This document shows, piece by piece, positions 1-8,673 of a DNA stretch of 64,000 bases (positions are counted from its first letter, which is position 1; each line of letters begins with the position of its first letter). The stretch covers positions 1 to 64,000 of the forward strand of contig JAFRRH010000049.1 in assembly GCA_017428215.1 (NCBI GenBank). Reading direction: 5' to 3'. The position numbers were made by a program, and so were the translations under genes. The DNA comes from Selenomonadaceae bacterium. GTDB lineage: Bacteria > Bacillota > Negativicutes > Selenomonadales > Selenomonadaceae. The notes under the pieces are model-generated. The model saw only the letters and a program-made list of their open reading frames with translations. It searched no databases and was not told the DNA's origin.

Positions 1-298
1 ACGATATTGGCTGTCTTTTAGCTGTAGTGGTTCACAAAGCAAATTTACACGATACGAAAATAGGCTATTGGGTAGCAGGCTTGGCGACTTTTACTTATCC
101 GAAGTTGGAGAAAATATGTGCAGATGGCGGTTATCGCGGTTATTTTGTCTACGCGGCTTACAAATATTTCGGCTTGCGAGTGGAAATATTCACGCCTACT
201 AAGCAAGGATTACGAGCTGAGCGTTACTTCTGCTCAAACCTTGATTAAGATTTCCCATATTCACACCTTACTTAAGCGGTTATGAACACCGATTCTAA
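1..298 (+). pseudogene. IS5-type (IS427-like) transposase remnant, open at left edge
   Basis: C-terminal part of a DDE transposase whose 5' part lies outside the window. The reading frame is open from base 3 and contains LLAVVVHKANLHDT and the catalytic-region motif ADGGYRG, both typical of IS5/IS427-group enzymes. After about base 190 roughly 60 bp that should encode the RRW-VERTF region are missing. The conserved tail (LSKDYELSVTSAQTLIKISH) continues in another frame from base 199 to a stop at 283-285. A terminal-repeat-like end (GAACACCGATTCTAA) lies at 284-298. It is related to the remnant at 23741-24214. The enzyme cannot be functional as it stands. Confidence 0.8.
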
Positions 299-655
299 GG
301 ACATATGTAGGATTATCGGAACAAGGAAAGGCGTCGAACGCCAGTAAACCGACGAGGAACAATAAGCAGTTGAATCGGTACTCAAAAGCGAAGCTCGAAC
401 CTGCGAAAGCTCTGTAATGGGGCTGGAGGAATGGGCACGAGTCTTTAACAATTTAAAAACAATCACTCAATCGAAATAAGGATTCGAGCAAGACCAAAAT
501 CAAGAACAACACAGAGAGCAAAACAGCCGGAACGGACAAATTGACAATTGCGGACATCATCAAATTAACGCCCGAAGAAGTAAGCGCAAAAGTCAATTTC
601 ATTGTTTCGGGAACAAAAAGATGCTACCGACCTAAACCCGTAAGAAGAAGGTAGT
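299..655 (+). pseudogene. Group II intron fragment with reverse transcriptase N-terminus
   Basis: Bases 320-440 resemble, with gaps, the minus strand of the group II intron at 22733-23540: both share GGAACAAGGAAAG, AAAAGCGAAGCTCGAACC and GCTCTGTAATGG. The frame starting at 457 then encodes a remnant with SKTAGTDKLTIADIIKLTPE and, near 625-645, YRPKPVRR. These match the N-terminal RT-0/RT-1 region of group II intron maturases. A stop follows at about 652 and nothing recognisable continues. The piece starts exactly at the end of the IS5 remnant, so it is probably truncated by insertion or deletion. The family assignment rests on these motifs only. Confidence 0.65.
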
Positions 656-739
656 GGGAAAAAATTTCTGTAAAAAAGACCAAGCGAGAAGTTAGAAGGA
701 CAAGCGTCCCACGAAAATAATAGAGAACTCGTCATAAAT

Positions 740-1227
740 TAAACCCCAATAATCGTGGGAAGAGTCGGCGAAAACTTGAAAATGGGAATAGTGGCGGCCT
801 AATTTATCCGCCAAGATTTCATTGCGTGCGGATATTTTTTTGATCAATTGTGTTCAACTTCTTCGCGGATACGGGCGGCAGTCGGCTCGTCTTGCGCAGT
901 GTAAATTTTTTTTCAAGTCAGCGGCGAAATTTTCGCGCTCCTTAATTGCAACATACTTAAGCGTATTTATGACTTGGTGGACAATGCAACGTTGAAATTC
1001 ACTAAAGAAAGGCAGTCTCGATAGCGTCTTTCAATCTCTTCAGCACAAAGAATTAAAATGTCCTGCAACCCGCGATTCTTAAGAAAATTCAAAACGCCGA
1101 GCAAATCTTTCAGGGCTTCTTGAATATCCTGTGCTGTTTGAATATCATACTCGCTCAATAGTCTGCGGATAATTTAATGCTTGCCGTCTGTCATTACTAC
1201 TGCCGACGGCTTTTCCTTTTTACCCAT
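740..1227 (-). pseudogene. IS256-family (Mutator-type) transposase, internally deleted
   Basis: Reading leftward from an ATG at 1227, the frame begins MGKKEKPSAVVMTDGKH, then has an in-frame stop. It continues with SEYDIQTAQDIQEALKDLLG, the hallmark N-terminus of IS256 transposases. It then jumps directly to VLNFLKNRGLQDIL, a motif normally about 170 residues further on. After a frameshift come EFQRCIVHQVINTLKYVA, a stretch like YTAQDEPTAARI, and KYPHAMKSW, which belong to the C-terminal half. The element has therefore lost its middle, gained a stop and at least two frameshifts, and is dead. The last recognisable similarity fades near 740-800. Confidence 0.8.
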
Positions 1228-1534
1228 AAAAAAAATCTCCCATGATTGTTTTATCACGGGAGGTCTTTTTACAGACTTTTTTCGCACGCCCAAAATTTAA
1301 TTTGTAGTCTACGTAGCGAACTTTAAGGAACCGCAGAGAACTTAAATTGGCGTAACGGAGCAGAGTTTGATGTCATTACGCACTTTATTTTTTGGCAATT
1401 TTTAACAGCGATTTGAATAAAAAAATTGATTTTGTGCAACGTTTGAAGTTTTTTTAGCAATTCTAATCCTAATTGACTTTCAGGCGGTGGCAGTTTATTA
1501 TTGCAATTAATTTCACATTTGGGAGGAGCAAACT
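1228..1534. other. Intergenic region upstream of valS
   Basis: No gene is seen. A hairpin (CTCCC...GGGAG) at 1237-1262 followed by GTCTTTTT could terminate rightward transcription out of the mobile-element remnants, or could be part of an IS256 end. I looked for a T-box leader, common before valS in Firmicutes, and found no TGG-N-ACC antiterminator motif. The GGGAGGA ribosome binding site for valS is at 1521-1527. No convincing promoter could be chosen in this AT-rich stretch. Confidence 0.5.
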
Positions 1535-4183
1535 TTGAGCAATATATCGAAGACTTACGAGCCGCAAAAATTTGAGAAAGAAATTTACGCGGCATGGGAA
1601 CGAGATAAAAATTTCCACACGACAGCAGAAAAATCTGGCGAGCCGTATTGCATAGTAATTCCGCCGCCGAACGTGACGGGACAACTGCACATGGGGCACG
1701 CGCTCGACGAAACTTTACAGGATATTTTGATTCGCTACCACCGCATGAAAGGCGACAATACACTTTGGATGCCTGGAACTGACCACGCGGGCATTGCCAC
1801 CCAAGCCAAAGTCGAAGAGCAACTGCGCGGCGAGGGCACTAATCGTTATGAACTTGGACGCGAAAAATTTTTGGAGCGCGTTTGGCAGTGGAAAGAAAAA
1901 TTCGGCAACCGAATCAGCTATCAACTGCGAACGCTCGGCTCAAGTTGCGATTGGGAACGCGAACGCTTTACAATGGACGCGGGTTGCTCGGCGGCTGTCA
2001 GAAAAGTTTTCGTTCAGCTGTACAACGAGGGATTAATTTATCGCGGGCGTCGAATTACTAACTGGTGCCCGAAATGTAACACCGCGCTAAGTGACATTGA
2101 AGTTGAGCACGAAAACGAACAAGGACACCTTTGGCATTTGCGCTATCCGTTCAAAGACGGTTCAGGTTACGTGGAAGTTGCGACGACGCGCCCCGAAACT
2201 ATGTTGGGCGACACGGGCGTTGCGGTTCACCCCGACGACGAACGCTATAAAAATCTCGTCGGCAAAACTTTAATCCTGCCGCTCGTCAATCGCGAAATCC
2301 CGCTGTTCGCTGATTCTTACGTTGATAAAGAATTCGGAACGGGCGCAGTTAAAGTTACACCGGCGCACGACCCCAACGATTTTGAAATGGGACTTCGCCA
2401 CAATTTGGAGCAAGTCAAAGTTATAAACAACGATGGCACAATGACTGACGACGTTGGGAAATATTCGGGGCTTGACCGCTATAAATGCCGTGAGCAGATT
2501 GTTAAAGATTTGGAGGCGGGCGGCTTTTTAGTTAAGGTTGAGCCTTACGAACACGCCGTTGGACATTGCTCGCGCTGTCATACGACGGTTGAGCCGCTTA
2601 TCAGCAAGCAATGGTTCGTTAAAATGGAAACGCTAGCTAAGCCCGCGATTGAGGCTGTTAAATCTGGCGAATTAAAATTTGTTCCGGAACGCTTTACGAA
2701 AATTTATATCAGCTGGCTTGAAAATATTCGCGACTGGTGTATAAGTCGGCAACTTTGGTGGGGGCATCAAATTCCGGCGTGGTATTGCGACGATTGCGGC
2801 GAAATGACAGTTTCAGAAACGGATATTGACGAGTGCCCGCATTGTCACGGAAAAAATTTGCGCCGCGAAGAGGACGTTTTGGACACGTGGTTTTCAAGTG
2901 CGTTGTGGCCCTTCTCGACGTTAGGTTATCCGGAAGAAACGCCCGAACTTAAAAAATTTTATCCGACAAGCGTCCTCGTCACAGGCTACGATATAATTTT
3001 CTTCTGGGTTGTGCGTATGGTTATGATGGGCTTAAAGTTCAGGGGCGAAGTTCCGTTTAAGCACGTCTTTATTCACGGCTTAGTACGCGACGAACAGGGG
3101 CGCAAGATGACAAAATCGCTTGGCAACGGCATTGATCCTGTTGAGGTGATTGATAAATATGGCGCGGATTCTTTGCGGTTTATGTTGGTGACTGGCAACA
3201 CGCCCGGCAACGATTTAAGATTTTATTGGTCGAAAGTCGAATCTGCGCGGAACTTTGCAAATAAAATTTGGAATGCGTCAAGATTTTTGCTGATGAACTT
3301 GGAAGGCTTCGACGCGAATTTTAAACCTGCGCGGGAAGATTTAGAATTTGCTGACGTGTGGATTATCAGCGAGTTGGCAAAAACGATTGAGGGTGTCACG
3401 AAAAATATTGAGCGGTTTGAATTGGGCGAGGCGGCGCGGCTCCTTGACGATTTTATTTGGTCTGAATTCTGCGACTATTACATTGAGCTGACAAAAGCGC
3501 GGCTGTACGGCACGGACGCAAAAGCTAAGGCAACAGTTTTGTTCGTGCTGTCAACGGTCTTGGAGTGCACGCTTAGATTGTTGCATCCGTTTATGCCGTT
3601 TTTGACGGAAATAATCAGGCAAAAACTTCCGAACGCGCAAGGCTCAATCATGCTCGCGCCCTATCCTACACGCGACGAATTAAAAGATTTACTTTCCGAC
3701 AAATACAACGTGGAAGAATTCGCTAACGTAATTTTGAACGTCGTTAGAACAATCCGCAACTTGAAATCGGAACTAGGAATTGATTCGCGCAAAAAAGCGG
3801 CGGTCGTCTTGAAAGTTAAAAGTGCGCGGCACAAAGAAATTTTGCAGGAGTGCATTAACTATGTAGCCGCGTTGACGTTCGCAGAGCCGATAACATTTGC
3901 GGAAGAAAAACCTTTGCACGCAATGAGCGGCATGATTGAAGGCGTGGAAATTTATTTGCCGCTTGAAGGATTAATCGACACGGAAAAAGAAATCGTTCGT
4001 CTCCAAAAAGAACTCGACAAGTTGCGCAAATTTTCCACCTCGACGGCGAGCAAACTCAACAATGAACGCTTTTTAAGCAAAGCTCCCGCTGAAGTCGTCA
4101 AATCGGAGCGCGATAAACTTGCCGCCACTGAAGAAAAAATTTCGTCGCTTGAACAGAGGATTAAACAACTTGAAAACTTATAA
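1535..4183 (+). CDS. valS: Valine--tRNA ligase
   Basis: Class I aminoacyl-tRNA synthetase that charges tRNA-Val in the cytoplasm. The 882-residue length is normal for the family. The nucleotide-binding HIGH signature appears as PPPNVTGQLHMGHA at residues 43-56 and the KMSKS loop as KMTKS at 524-528. The editing (CP1) domain contains ATTRPETMLGDTGVAVHP. The anticodon-binding region follows, and a C-terminal coiled-coil arm (from about residue 815, rich in K/E/L) ends the protein, as in bacterial ValRS. The start is a TTG preceded by GGGAGGA. Its 3' end overlaps the folC start by 14 bases, so the two are probably translated from one transcript. Confidence 0.97.
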   Translation: MSNISKTYEPQKFEKEIYAAWERDKNFHTTAEKSGEPYCIVIPPPNVTGQLHMGHALDETLQDILIRYHRMKGDNTLWMPGTDHAGIATQAKVEEQLRGEGTNRYELGREKFLERVWQWKEKFGNRISYQLRTLGSSCDWERERFTMDAGCSAAVRKVFVQLYNEGLIYRGRRITNWCPKCNTALSDIEVEHENEQGHLWHLRYPFKDGSGYVEVATTRPETMLGDTGVAVHPDDERYKNLVGKTLILPLVNREIPLFADSYVDKEFGTGAVKVTPAHDPNDFEMGLRHNLEQVKVINNDGTMTDDVGKYSGLDRYKCREQIVKDLEAGGFLVKVEPYEHAVGHCSRCHTTVEPLISKQWFVKMETLAKPAIEAVKSGELKFVPERFTKIYISWLENIRDWCISRQLWWGHQIPAWYCDDCGEMTVSETDIDECPHCHGKNLRREEDVLDTWFSSALWPFSTLGYPEETPELKKFYPTSVLVTGYDIIFFWVVRMVMMGLKFRGEVPFKHVFIHGLVRDEQGRKMTKSLGNGIDPVEVIDKYGADSLRFMLVTGNTPGNDLRFYWSKVESARNFANKIWNASRFLLMNLEGFDANFKPAREDLEFADVWIISELAKTIEGVTKNIERFELGEAARLLDDFIWSEFCDYYIELTKARLYGTDAKAKATVLFVLSTVLECTLRLLHPFMPFLTEIIRQKLPNAQGSIMLAPYPTRDELKDLLSDKYNVEEFANVILNVVRTIRNLKSELGIDSRKKAAVVLKVKSARHKEILQECINYVAALTFAEPITFAEEKPLHAMSGMIEGVEIYLPLEGLIDTEKEIVRLQKELDKLRKFSTSTASKLNNERFLSKAPAEVVKSERDKLAATEEKISSLEQRIKQLENL

Positions 4184-5330
4184 AGACGCGCTGAATTATT
4201 TGGAGCAACTTTGCCAGTTCGGGATAAAGGAAGGTCTGGAACGAACAAAGAAACTCGCCGCCGCGCTTGAAAATCCGCAAAATTTTTATCGGACAATTCA
4301 CGTGACAGGCACCAACGGTAAAGGTTCAGTGTGTGCCATGCTTGCCGAAATGCTTAAGGCTCAAGGCTTAAAAGTTGGATTGTTTACATCGCCGCATTTA
4401 GAAAGTTATTGCGAACGAATTCAAATCAATGGCGAAAATATTTCCGAAGAAGACTTCACCGAAATGATTTTCCGCGTGAAGGATAGCAACGTTGACGCTA
4501 CGCATTTTGAAACTTTAACGCTTGCCGCCTTCTTATACTTTAAAATTCGCAAGGTTGACGTGGCAGTTGTCGAAGTCGGCTTGGGCGGAACTTTTGATTC
4601 GACGAATATCATCATGCCTGAACTTTGCATTATCACGACGGTTGCACTTGACCACGAAAATATTTTGGGCGATTTGAATAATATCGCACGAAACAAGGCG
4701 GGCATTATCCGACCGAACGTCCCGACGATTACGGGCGCGAGTGGTGAGCCGCTTGAAATTATTCGTGCCGTTGCTAAAGAAAAAAATTCTCCGCTGTATG
4801 AAGTTACAACTCCCGCAAATGTCGAAATAAATCTGCGCGGCGAGTATCAGAAATTTAACGCGGCGATTGCGATTAAGGCGGCTAAAGTTTTAGGCGTTGA
4901 TGACGATAAAATTTTTTCCGCACTAAGCAAAGTTCAATGGGCGGGACGCTTTGAAGTTATTGGCAACGTTGTAATTGACGGGGCGCACAATCCTCACGGG
5001 GCGGCGGCTCTGCGCGAGAGTTTAGATAAAAATTTTCCGAGCGACAAAAGAGTTTGGCTCTTCGGCGTGCTGAAGGATAAAAATTTCGACGAGATGATTA
5101 AAATTTTGTTCCGCGCAGATGATTTTGTTATTGTTACTAAAGTTCCCTCCGAACGCGCCGCCGAACCTGAAACTTTATGCGAAATTTTACGTAGACGCGG
5201 CATTGAGTGCGTTGCAGTTGAAGATAATTTTGCGGCAGTTGAAAAGCTTAAAAATTCCGGCGGCGATATAAAAATTATCGCGGGTTCGTTGTATCTAATC
5301 GGCGCAGTCAGAAAATTTTTTATCAGTTAA
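4170..5330 (+). CDS. folC: Bifunctional dihydrofolate/folylpolyglutamate synthase
   Basis: Mur-ligase-type enzyme of 386 residues that adds glutamate to dihydropteroate and tetrahydrofolates. The P-loop TGTNGKGS is at residues 46-53. Further family motifs are VEVGLGGTFDSTN and, in the C-terminal domain, DGAHNPHG. The TTG at 4170 gives an N-terminus (MKTYKDALNYLEQL) typical of FolC and has a GAGGA ribosome binding site inside valS; an upstream start at 4119 would only add valS-overlapping residues. The valS-folC order is common in Firmicutes. The next gene follows after 16 bases, so this is part of one operon. Confidence 0.95.
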   Translation: MKTYKDALNYLEQLCQFGIKEGLERTKKLAAALENPQNFYRTIHVTGTNGKGSVCAMLAEMLKAQGLKVGLFTSPHLESYCERIQINGENISEEDFTEMIFRVKDSNVDATHFETLTLAAFLYFKIRKVDVAVVEVGLGGTFDSTNIIMPELCIITTVALDHENILGDLNNIARNKAGIIRPNVPTITGASGEPLEIIRAVAKEKNSPLYEVTTPANVEINLRGEYQKFNAAIAIKAAKVLGVDDDKIFSALSKVQWAGRFEVIGNVVIDGAHNPHGAAALRESLDKNFPSDKRVWLFGVLKDKNFDEMIKILFRADDFVIVTKVPSERAAEPETLCEILRRRGIECVAVEDNFAAVEKLKNSGGDIKIIAGSLYLIGAVRKFFIS

Positions 5331-5346
5331 GAAAAGAGGCGAGATA

Positions 5347-6966
5347 GTGGACAGGATAAGCGTTTTTGCCAGACGACGGCGAATAAAAAACTTGGAAGAG
5401 TGGACGCTCTACGCCATTTTGACAGAAGCGTTTTTCCTCGCGCTTTCGCCAACGATTGCGGCGGCTGCAGTTATGTTCGGCGTGATAACTGCTTTTTTGC
5501 GCATGAGAATCGACACGCGGTACAAAATGCGGAGCTTGCCCTTCGACGTGCCTGTTACAATTTTTTTGCTAATCGGCGCGGCAAGTGTTTTTCTGTCGTC
5601 GGTATTTAGTTTTGGGTTAATCCATAATTATTTATCACTCGTCGGAGTTTACGCCTTAACTTATCTAATCGTCGGGCAATCAATTCGCACACCCGCGCAG
5701 GTTAAAAAAGTAGCTCAAGCTCTCGGCGCGTCGGCAGTATTGGTCGTGTTGTGGGGATTTTTCCAATTTGTATTTGGCGTGGACGCGGCGGACGTAAAGT
5801 GGACAGACCCCGACGCCTTCCCCGAATTAAAGAAACGCATTTTCTCGACGCTGGAAAATCCCAACGTACTTGCGGGTTATCTGGACATTTTTATCTGTTT
5901 AGCATTGGGATTGTTATCAAAAGCAGAGCGACGTTCGCATAAAGTAATTTTAATCAGCGCGATAATTTTGCTCACTGCGTGCTTGGTGATGACTTATTCT
6001 CGCGGCGCGTTCATTGCAATAGTAGTTGTCTTCGTGGTTTATGGCGTGCTAAAAGATTGGCGCGTTTTAGTTTTCTTCGCGGTAGTCACGGGGCTAATCG
6101 CTTATACCGACACGACTTTTGTAAACAGAATTTTATCGACGTTCAATATGGGCGATTCGTCGGAGGGCGTGCGCGTCGGAATTTGGGTCAGTACCATTGC
6201 CATGATTAGCGACCATCCGTTTGCGGGCATTGGCTGGGGTGCTTATCAATTCGTTTATCCCCAATACAATTACTACGTCGCCGACTTGAACATTATCATT
6301 TACCACGCGCACAACATTTATTTAAACTTCGCGGCGGAGATTGGTATTGTCGGGGCGTTGGCGTTCTTTTGGTATTTTTTCGGGACAATGCTTATCTCTT
6401 TAGGTGCGAGTGAAAACAGCGTTGAAAATTGGTTGAGCCGGCACCTTGAAAAAATTATTTCGTCAAGTTCGTTTCTGCAGGAACTTTCTAATATGGTTAA
6501 TGAAAAGCTTGAGGACTTCTCGAATAAAGTTTTGAACTTATTTAGCAGGAAAAAAACGCCGCACATAAAAAAAATCCGTCGCAGTGATGTTGTTCACCAT
6601 GAGGATATGAAGTGGAGCAAGCCTTCTACTGACGAGGAAAAAATTGCTTCCGTAGAAAATATTCCTGTTGCCGGCGAAAATATTTCCGCTAAAATTATTA
6701 AGCTTGACGACGCACCAAAAGAAAATGACAAGCCGTTAGTCGAATGGGACGACGTGACTAAAGTTGACGATAAAAAATTTCTCGACGGATTCAAATTCGG
6801 AATTGGTCTGGCGTTCTTGTCTATGGCATTGAACGGTTTGACGGACCATTTACTTTTCAACATTCCAAGCTCAATGCTAATGTGGATGCTCGGAGCGTTG
6901 GGAGCGGCGATACATTTAATGCCGGAAGAAGACATTAACTCTAGCAAAAGGAGGCGGCACATTTGA
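5347..6966 (+). CDS. O-antigen ligase / polymerase family membrane protein
   Basis: A 539-residue multi-pass inner-membrane protein of the Wzy/WaaL (O-antigen ligase) superfamily, likely joining or polymerising surface polysaccharide at the periplasmic face. About ten hydrophobic segments are visible. The Wzy_C-type core contains the motif TYSRGA and a large periplasmic-type loop with IGWGAYQF and YHAHNIYLNFAAEIG. An unusual feature is a hydrophilic, Lys/Asp/Glu-rich insert of roughly 110 residues (about 365-475), before the last two membrane segments. The start is a GTG after AAGAGGCGAG. Its stop overlaps the TTG start of rex (TTGA), implying coupled translation. Whether it is a ligase or a polymerase cannot be told from sequence. 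Confidence 0.8.
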   Translation: MDRISVFARRRRIKNLEEWTLYAILTEAFFLALSPTIAAAAVMFGVITAFLRMRIDTRYKMRSLPFDVPVTIFLLIGAASVFLSSVFSFGLIHNYLSLVGVYALTYLIVGQSIRTPAQVKKVAQALGASAVLVVLWGFFQFVFGVDAADVKWTDPDAFPELKKRIFSTLENPNVLAGYLDIFICLALGLLSKAERRSHKVILISAIILLTACLVMTYSRGAFIAIVVVFVVYGVLKDWRVLVFFAVVTGLIAYTDTTFVNRILSTFNMGDSSEGVRVGIWVSTIAMISDHPFAGIGWGAYQFVYPQYNYYVADLNIIIYHAHNIYLNFAAEIGIVGALAFFWYFFGTMLISLGASENSVENWLSRHLEKIISSSSFLQELSNMVNEKLEDFSNKVLNLFSRKKTPHIKKIRRSDVVHHEDMKWSKPSTDEEKIASVENIPVAGENISAKIIKLDDAPKENDKPLVEWDDVTKVDDKKFLDGFKFGIGLAFLSMALNGLTDHLLFNIPSSMLMWMLGALGAAIHLMPEEDINSSKRRRHI

Positions 6967-7586
6967 AGAAAACAATTTCACAGGCGACGATTGACCGATT
7001 GCCATTGTATTTTAGGACATTGCAGTTGGTAGAGTCGGAGAAAACAAGTATAATCTCTTCGGACGAGTTGGGTAAACGACTTGACATCACGCCTGAACAA
7101 ATCCGCAAAGACTTAGCGACGTTCGGGCAATTCGGCAGAAAGGGCATTGGCTACGACGTGCACGAGCTTAAAAATAAAATCAGCAATATTTTAGGCTTGC
7201 ACAACAGGTGGCGGCTGGCGATTGTCGGCGTGGGGCATTTGGGCGGCGCACTCGCCAATTATGTTAACTTCGCGTCGCTGGGTTTTTCGGTCGTGGCTCT
7301 CTTTGACAAGGACAAAAAAATAATCGGCACCGAAGTCAACGGAATCAAAGTCAACGCCGTTTCCTCTATGAAAAAAATTATTGATAAGCGGGCGGTAGAC
7401 ATTGGCGTTATCACAGTTCCCGCGACTGAAGCTCAAGAAGTAGCAGATAAATTAATTGCGGCGGGCGTCAAAGGTATTTGGAATTTCGCGCCGATAAAAT
7501 TAAGCGTGCCGTCGGAAATCCCGCTCGTCAACGAGGATTTATCAATCGGCTTGAGCGCGTTAAGTTATCACATGTCACAAGATTAG
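6963..7586 (+). CDS. rex: Redox-sensing transcriptional repressor Rex
   Basis: A 207-residue NADH/NAD+-responsive repressor that controls fermentation and anaerobic respiration genes in Firmicutes. The N-terminal winged helix (residues 1-80) includes RLPLYFRTLQ and the DNA-contacting TPEQIRKDLATFGQFGRKGI. A Rossmann fold follows with the dinucleotide motif GVGHLGGA at about 89-96. The length is typical. The TTG start lies in an AAGGAGGCGGC context and overlaps the stop of the preceding membrane-protein gene. No Rex operator could be assigned in the window with confidence. Confidence 0.95.
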   Translation: MKKTISQATIDRLPLYFRTLQLVESEKTSIISSDELGKRLDITPEQIRKDLATFGQFGRKGIGYDVHELKNKISNILGLHNRWRLAIVGVGHLGGALANYVNFASLGFSVVALFDKDKKIIGTEVNGIKVNAVSSMKKIIDKRAVDIGVITVPATEAQEVADKLIAAGVKGIWNFAPIKLSVPSEIPLVNEDLSIGLSALSYHMSQD

Positions 7587-7601
7587 GAGTTGGTATTATA
7601 A

Positions 7602-7829
7602 ATGATGACGGTTTTAATGGTATTGGACGCGATAATTTCAATCGCGCTTATCGCGGTTATTCTCGGACAGGAGGCAAAATCGGGCGGTATGGGCGGCATG
7701 GACGGCGGCTCGGACGCAGTTTTTTCGGGCAAAGCTCGTGGTATGGACGCTTTACTTGCGCGGTTGACTATAATCTTGGGAATTTTATTTGCGATAATCA
7801 CTTTAATAATTGCTAAACTTTCCATGTAG
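7602..7829 (+). CDS. secG: Preprotein translocase subunit SecG
   Basis: A 75-residue subunit of the SecYEG channel. It has the expected two hydrophobic helices (about residues 3-20 and 52-72). Between them is a flexible Gly/Met-rich loop, KSGGMGGMDGGSDAVFSGKARG, interrupted here by no charged cluster; the loop ends with the conserved F-G-x4-G pattern of the family. It follows rex by 15 bases and precedes an esterase gene. The secG-esterase pairing is common in Firmicutes, where rnr and smpB usually come next; those two are not present here. Confidence 0.9.
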   Translation: MMTVLMVLDAIISIALIAVILGQEAKSGGMGGMDGGSDAVFSGKARGMDALLARLTIILGILFAIITLIIAKLSM

Positions 7830-7841
7830 GAGGAAAATATT

Positions 7842-8582
7842 TTGATAGAAGGCGGAGAACCTTTTTTTATGAAAGGCGGCTCAAGCGGCGTGTTGCTGAT
7901 TCACGGCTTTACGGGCTTGCCCGCCGGAATGTTTTTATTAGGCGAAGTTCTGAACGACGCGGGCTTTAGTGTCCTCTGTCCGAGATTGGCAGGGCACGGC
8001 ACCAGCGAAAGCGATTTAATGCGCACGACAAAAGAAGATTGGTTTAATTCGGTGCTCGACGGCTTTTATATTCTGCGCGGCATTTGCGATAAAATTTATG
8101 TTGTCGGTCACTCAATGGGCGGACTGTTGACTTTGAAACTTTCGACGCAACACGACATTGCAAAGATAGTTACGCTTGCCGCGCCGATTTTTATTGATGA
8201 CGGGCTTGGATTGAAAAATTTGCCGCCCAAAGAATTTTGCGGCAACGCCTGCACTTTTACGCCACGCAAGAAACTTGACGATGTACCGCCCGCCGTCAAC
8301 AATGTCTACGAGAAAACGCCGCTTGTAAGCGTCCATGAACTCGTTGAGCTGATTGACGACGTGAAAAATCTTTTGCCGAAAGTCACTGCGCCGATTTTAA
8401 TTATGCACGGCGAAGAAGATCATACAGCTCAACCGCGCAGTGCAAGATTTATAATGGATAATGTCGGCTCGAAGTCAAAAAAAATTATCACGGTGCCGAA
8501 TAGCGGACATCTTTTGCCGTTCGCCGAAAATCGAAAATTCGTAGCTGAAATGGTTTTGCAGTTTTTGAGCAAAGGTAATTAG
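7842..8582 (+). CDS. Carboxylesterase-like alpha/beta hydrolase
   Basis: A 246-residue cytoplasmic hydrolase resembling the Est30-type carboxylesterases encoded beside secG in many Firmicutes. An oxyanion-hole motif, HGFTG, sits near residue 26. The nucleophile elbow is GHSMGG with Ser91, the acid is Asp193 in HGEEDHT, and His223 is in NSGHLLP, so the full catalytic triad is present. The TTG start has an AGGAGG site 8 bases upstream. It is the last gene of the valS-to-esterase run; a 90-base AT-rich gap follows. The natural substrate is unknown. Confidence 0.88.
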   Translation: MIEGGEPFFMKGGSSGVLLIHGFTGLPAGMFLLGEVLNDAGFSVLCPRLAGHGTSESDLMRTTKEDWFNSVLDGFYILRGICDKIYVVGHSMGGLLTLKLSTQHDIAKIVTLAAPIFIDDGLGLKNLPPKEFCGNACTFTPRKKLDDVPPAVNNVYEKTPLVSVHELVELIDDVKNLLPKVTAPILIMHGEEDHTAQPRSARFIMDNVGSKSKKIITVPNSGHLLPFAENRKFVAEMVLQFLSKGN

Positions 8583-8673
8583 AAAATGCGTAGATAAAAG
8601 TCGAATTATAATATTATAAAAAATAATTAAAATAGTCCTTAACTCTGTAGGAATATTTATGGAGAAAATTTCA

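Noticed and set aside
272..466. Minus-strand 64-codon frame near the left edge
   Set aside because: It is the reverse complement of a structured intron segment that recurs at 22.9-23.1 kb; no coding signal.
1271..1534. Possible T-box riboswitch upstream of valS
   Set aside because: No TGG-N-ACC T-box bulge and no terminator/antiterminator pair before the start codon; only AT-rich sequence and the ribosome binding site are visible.
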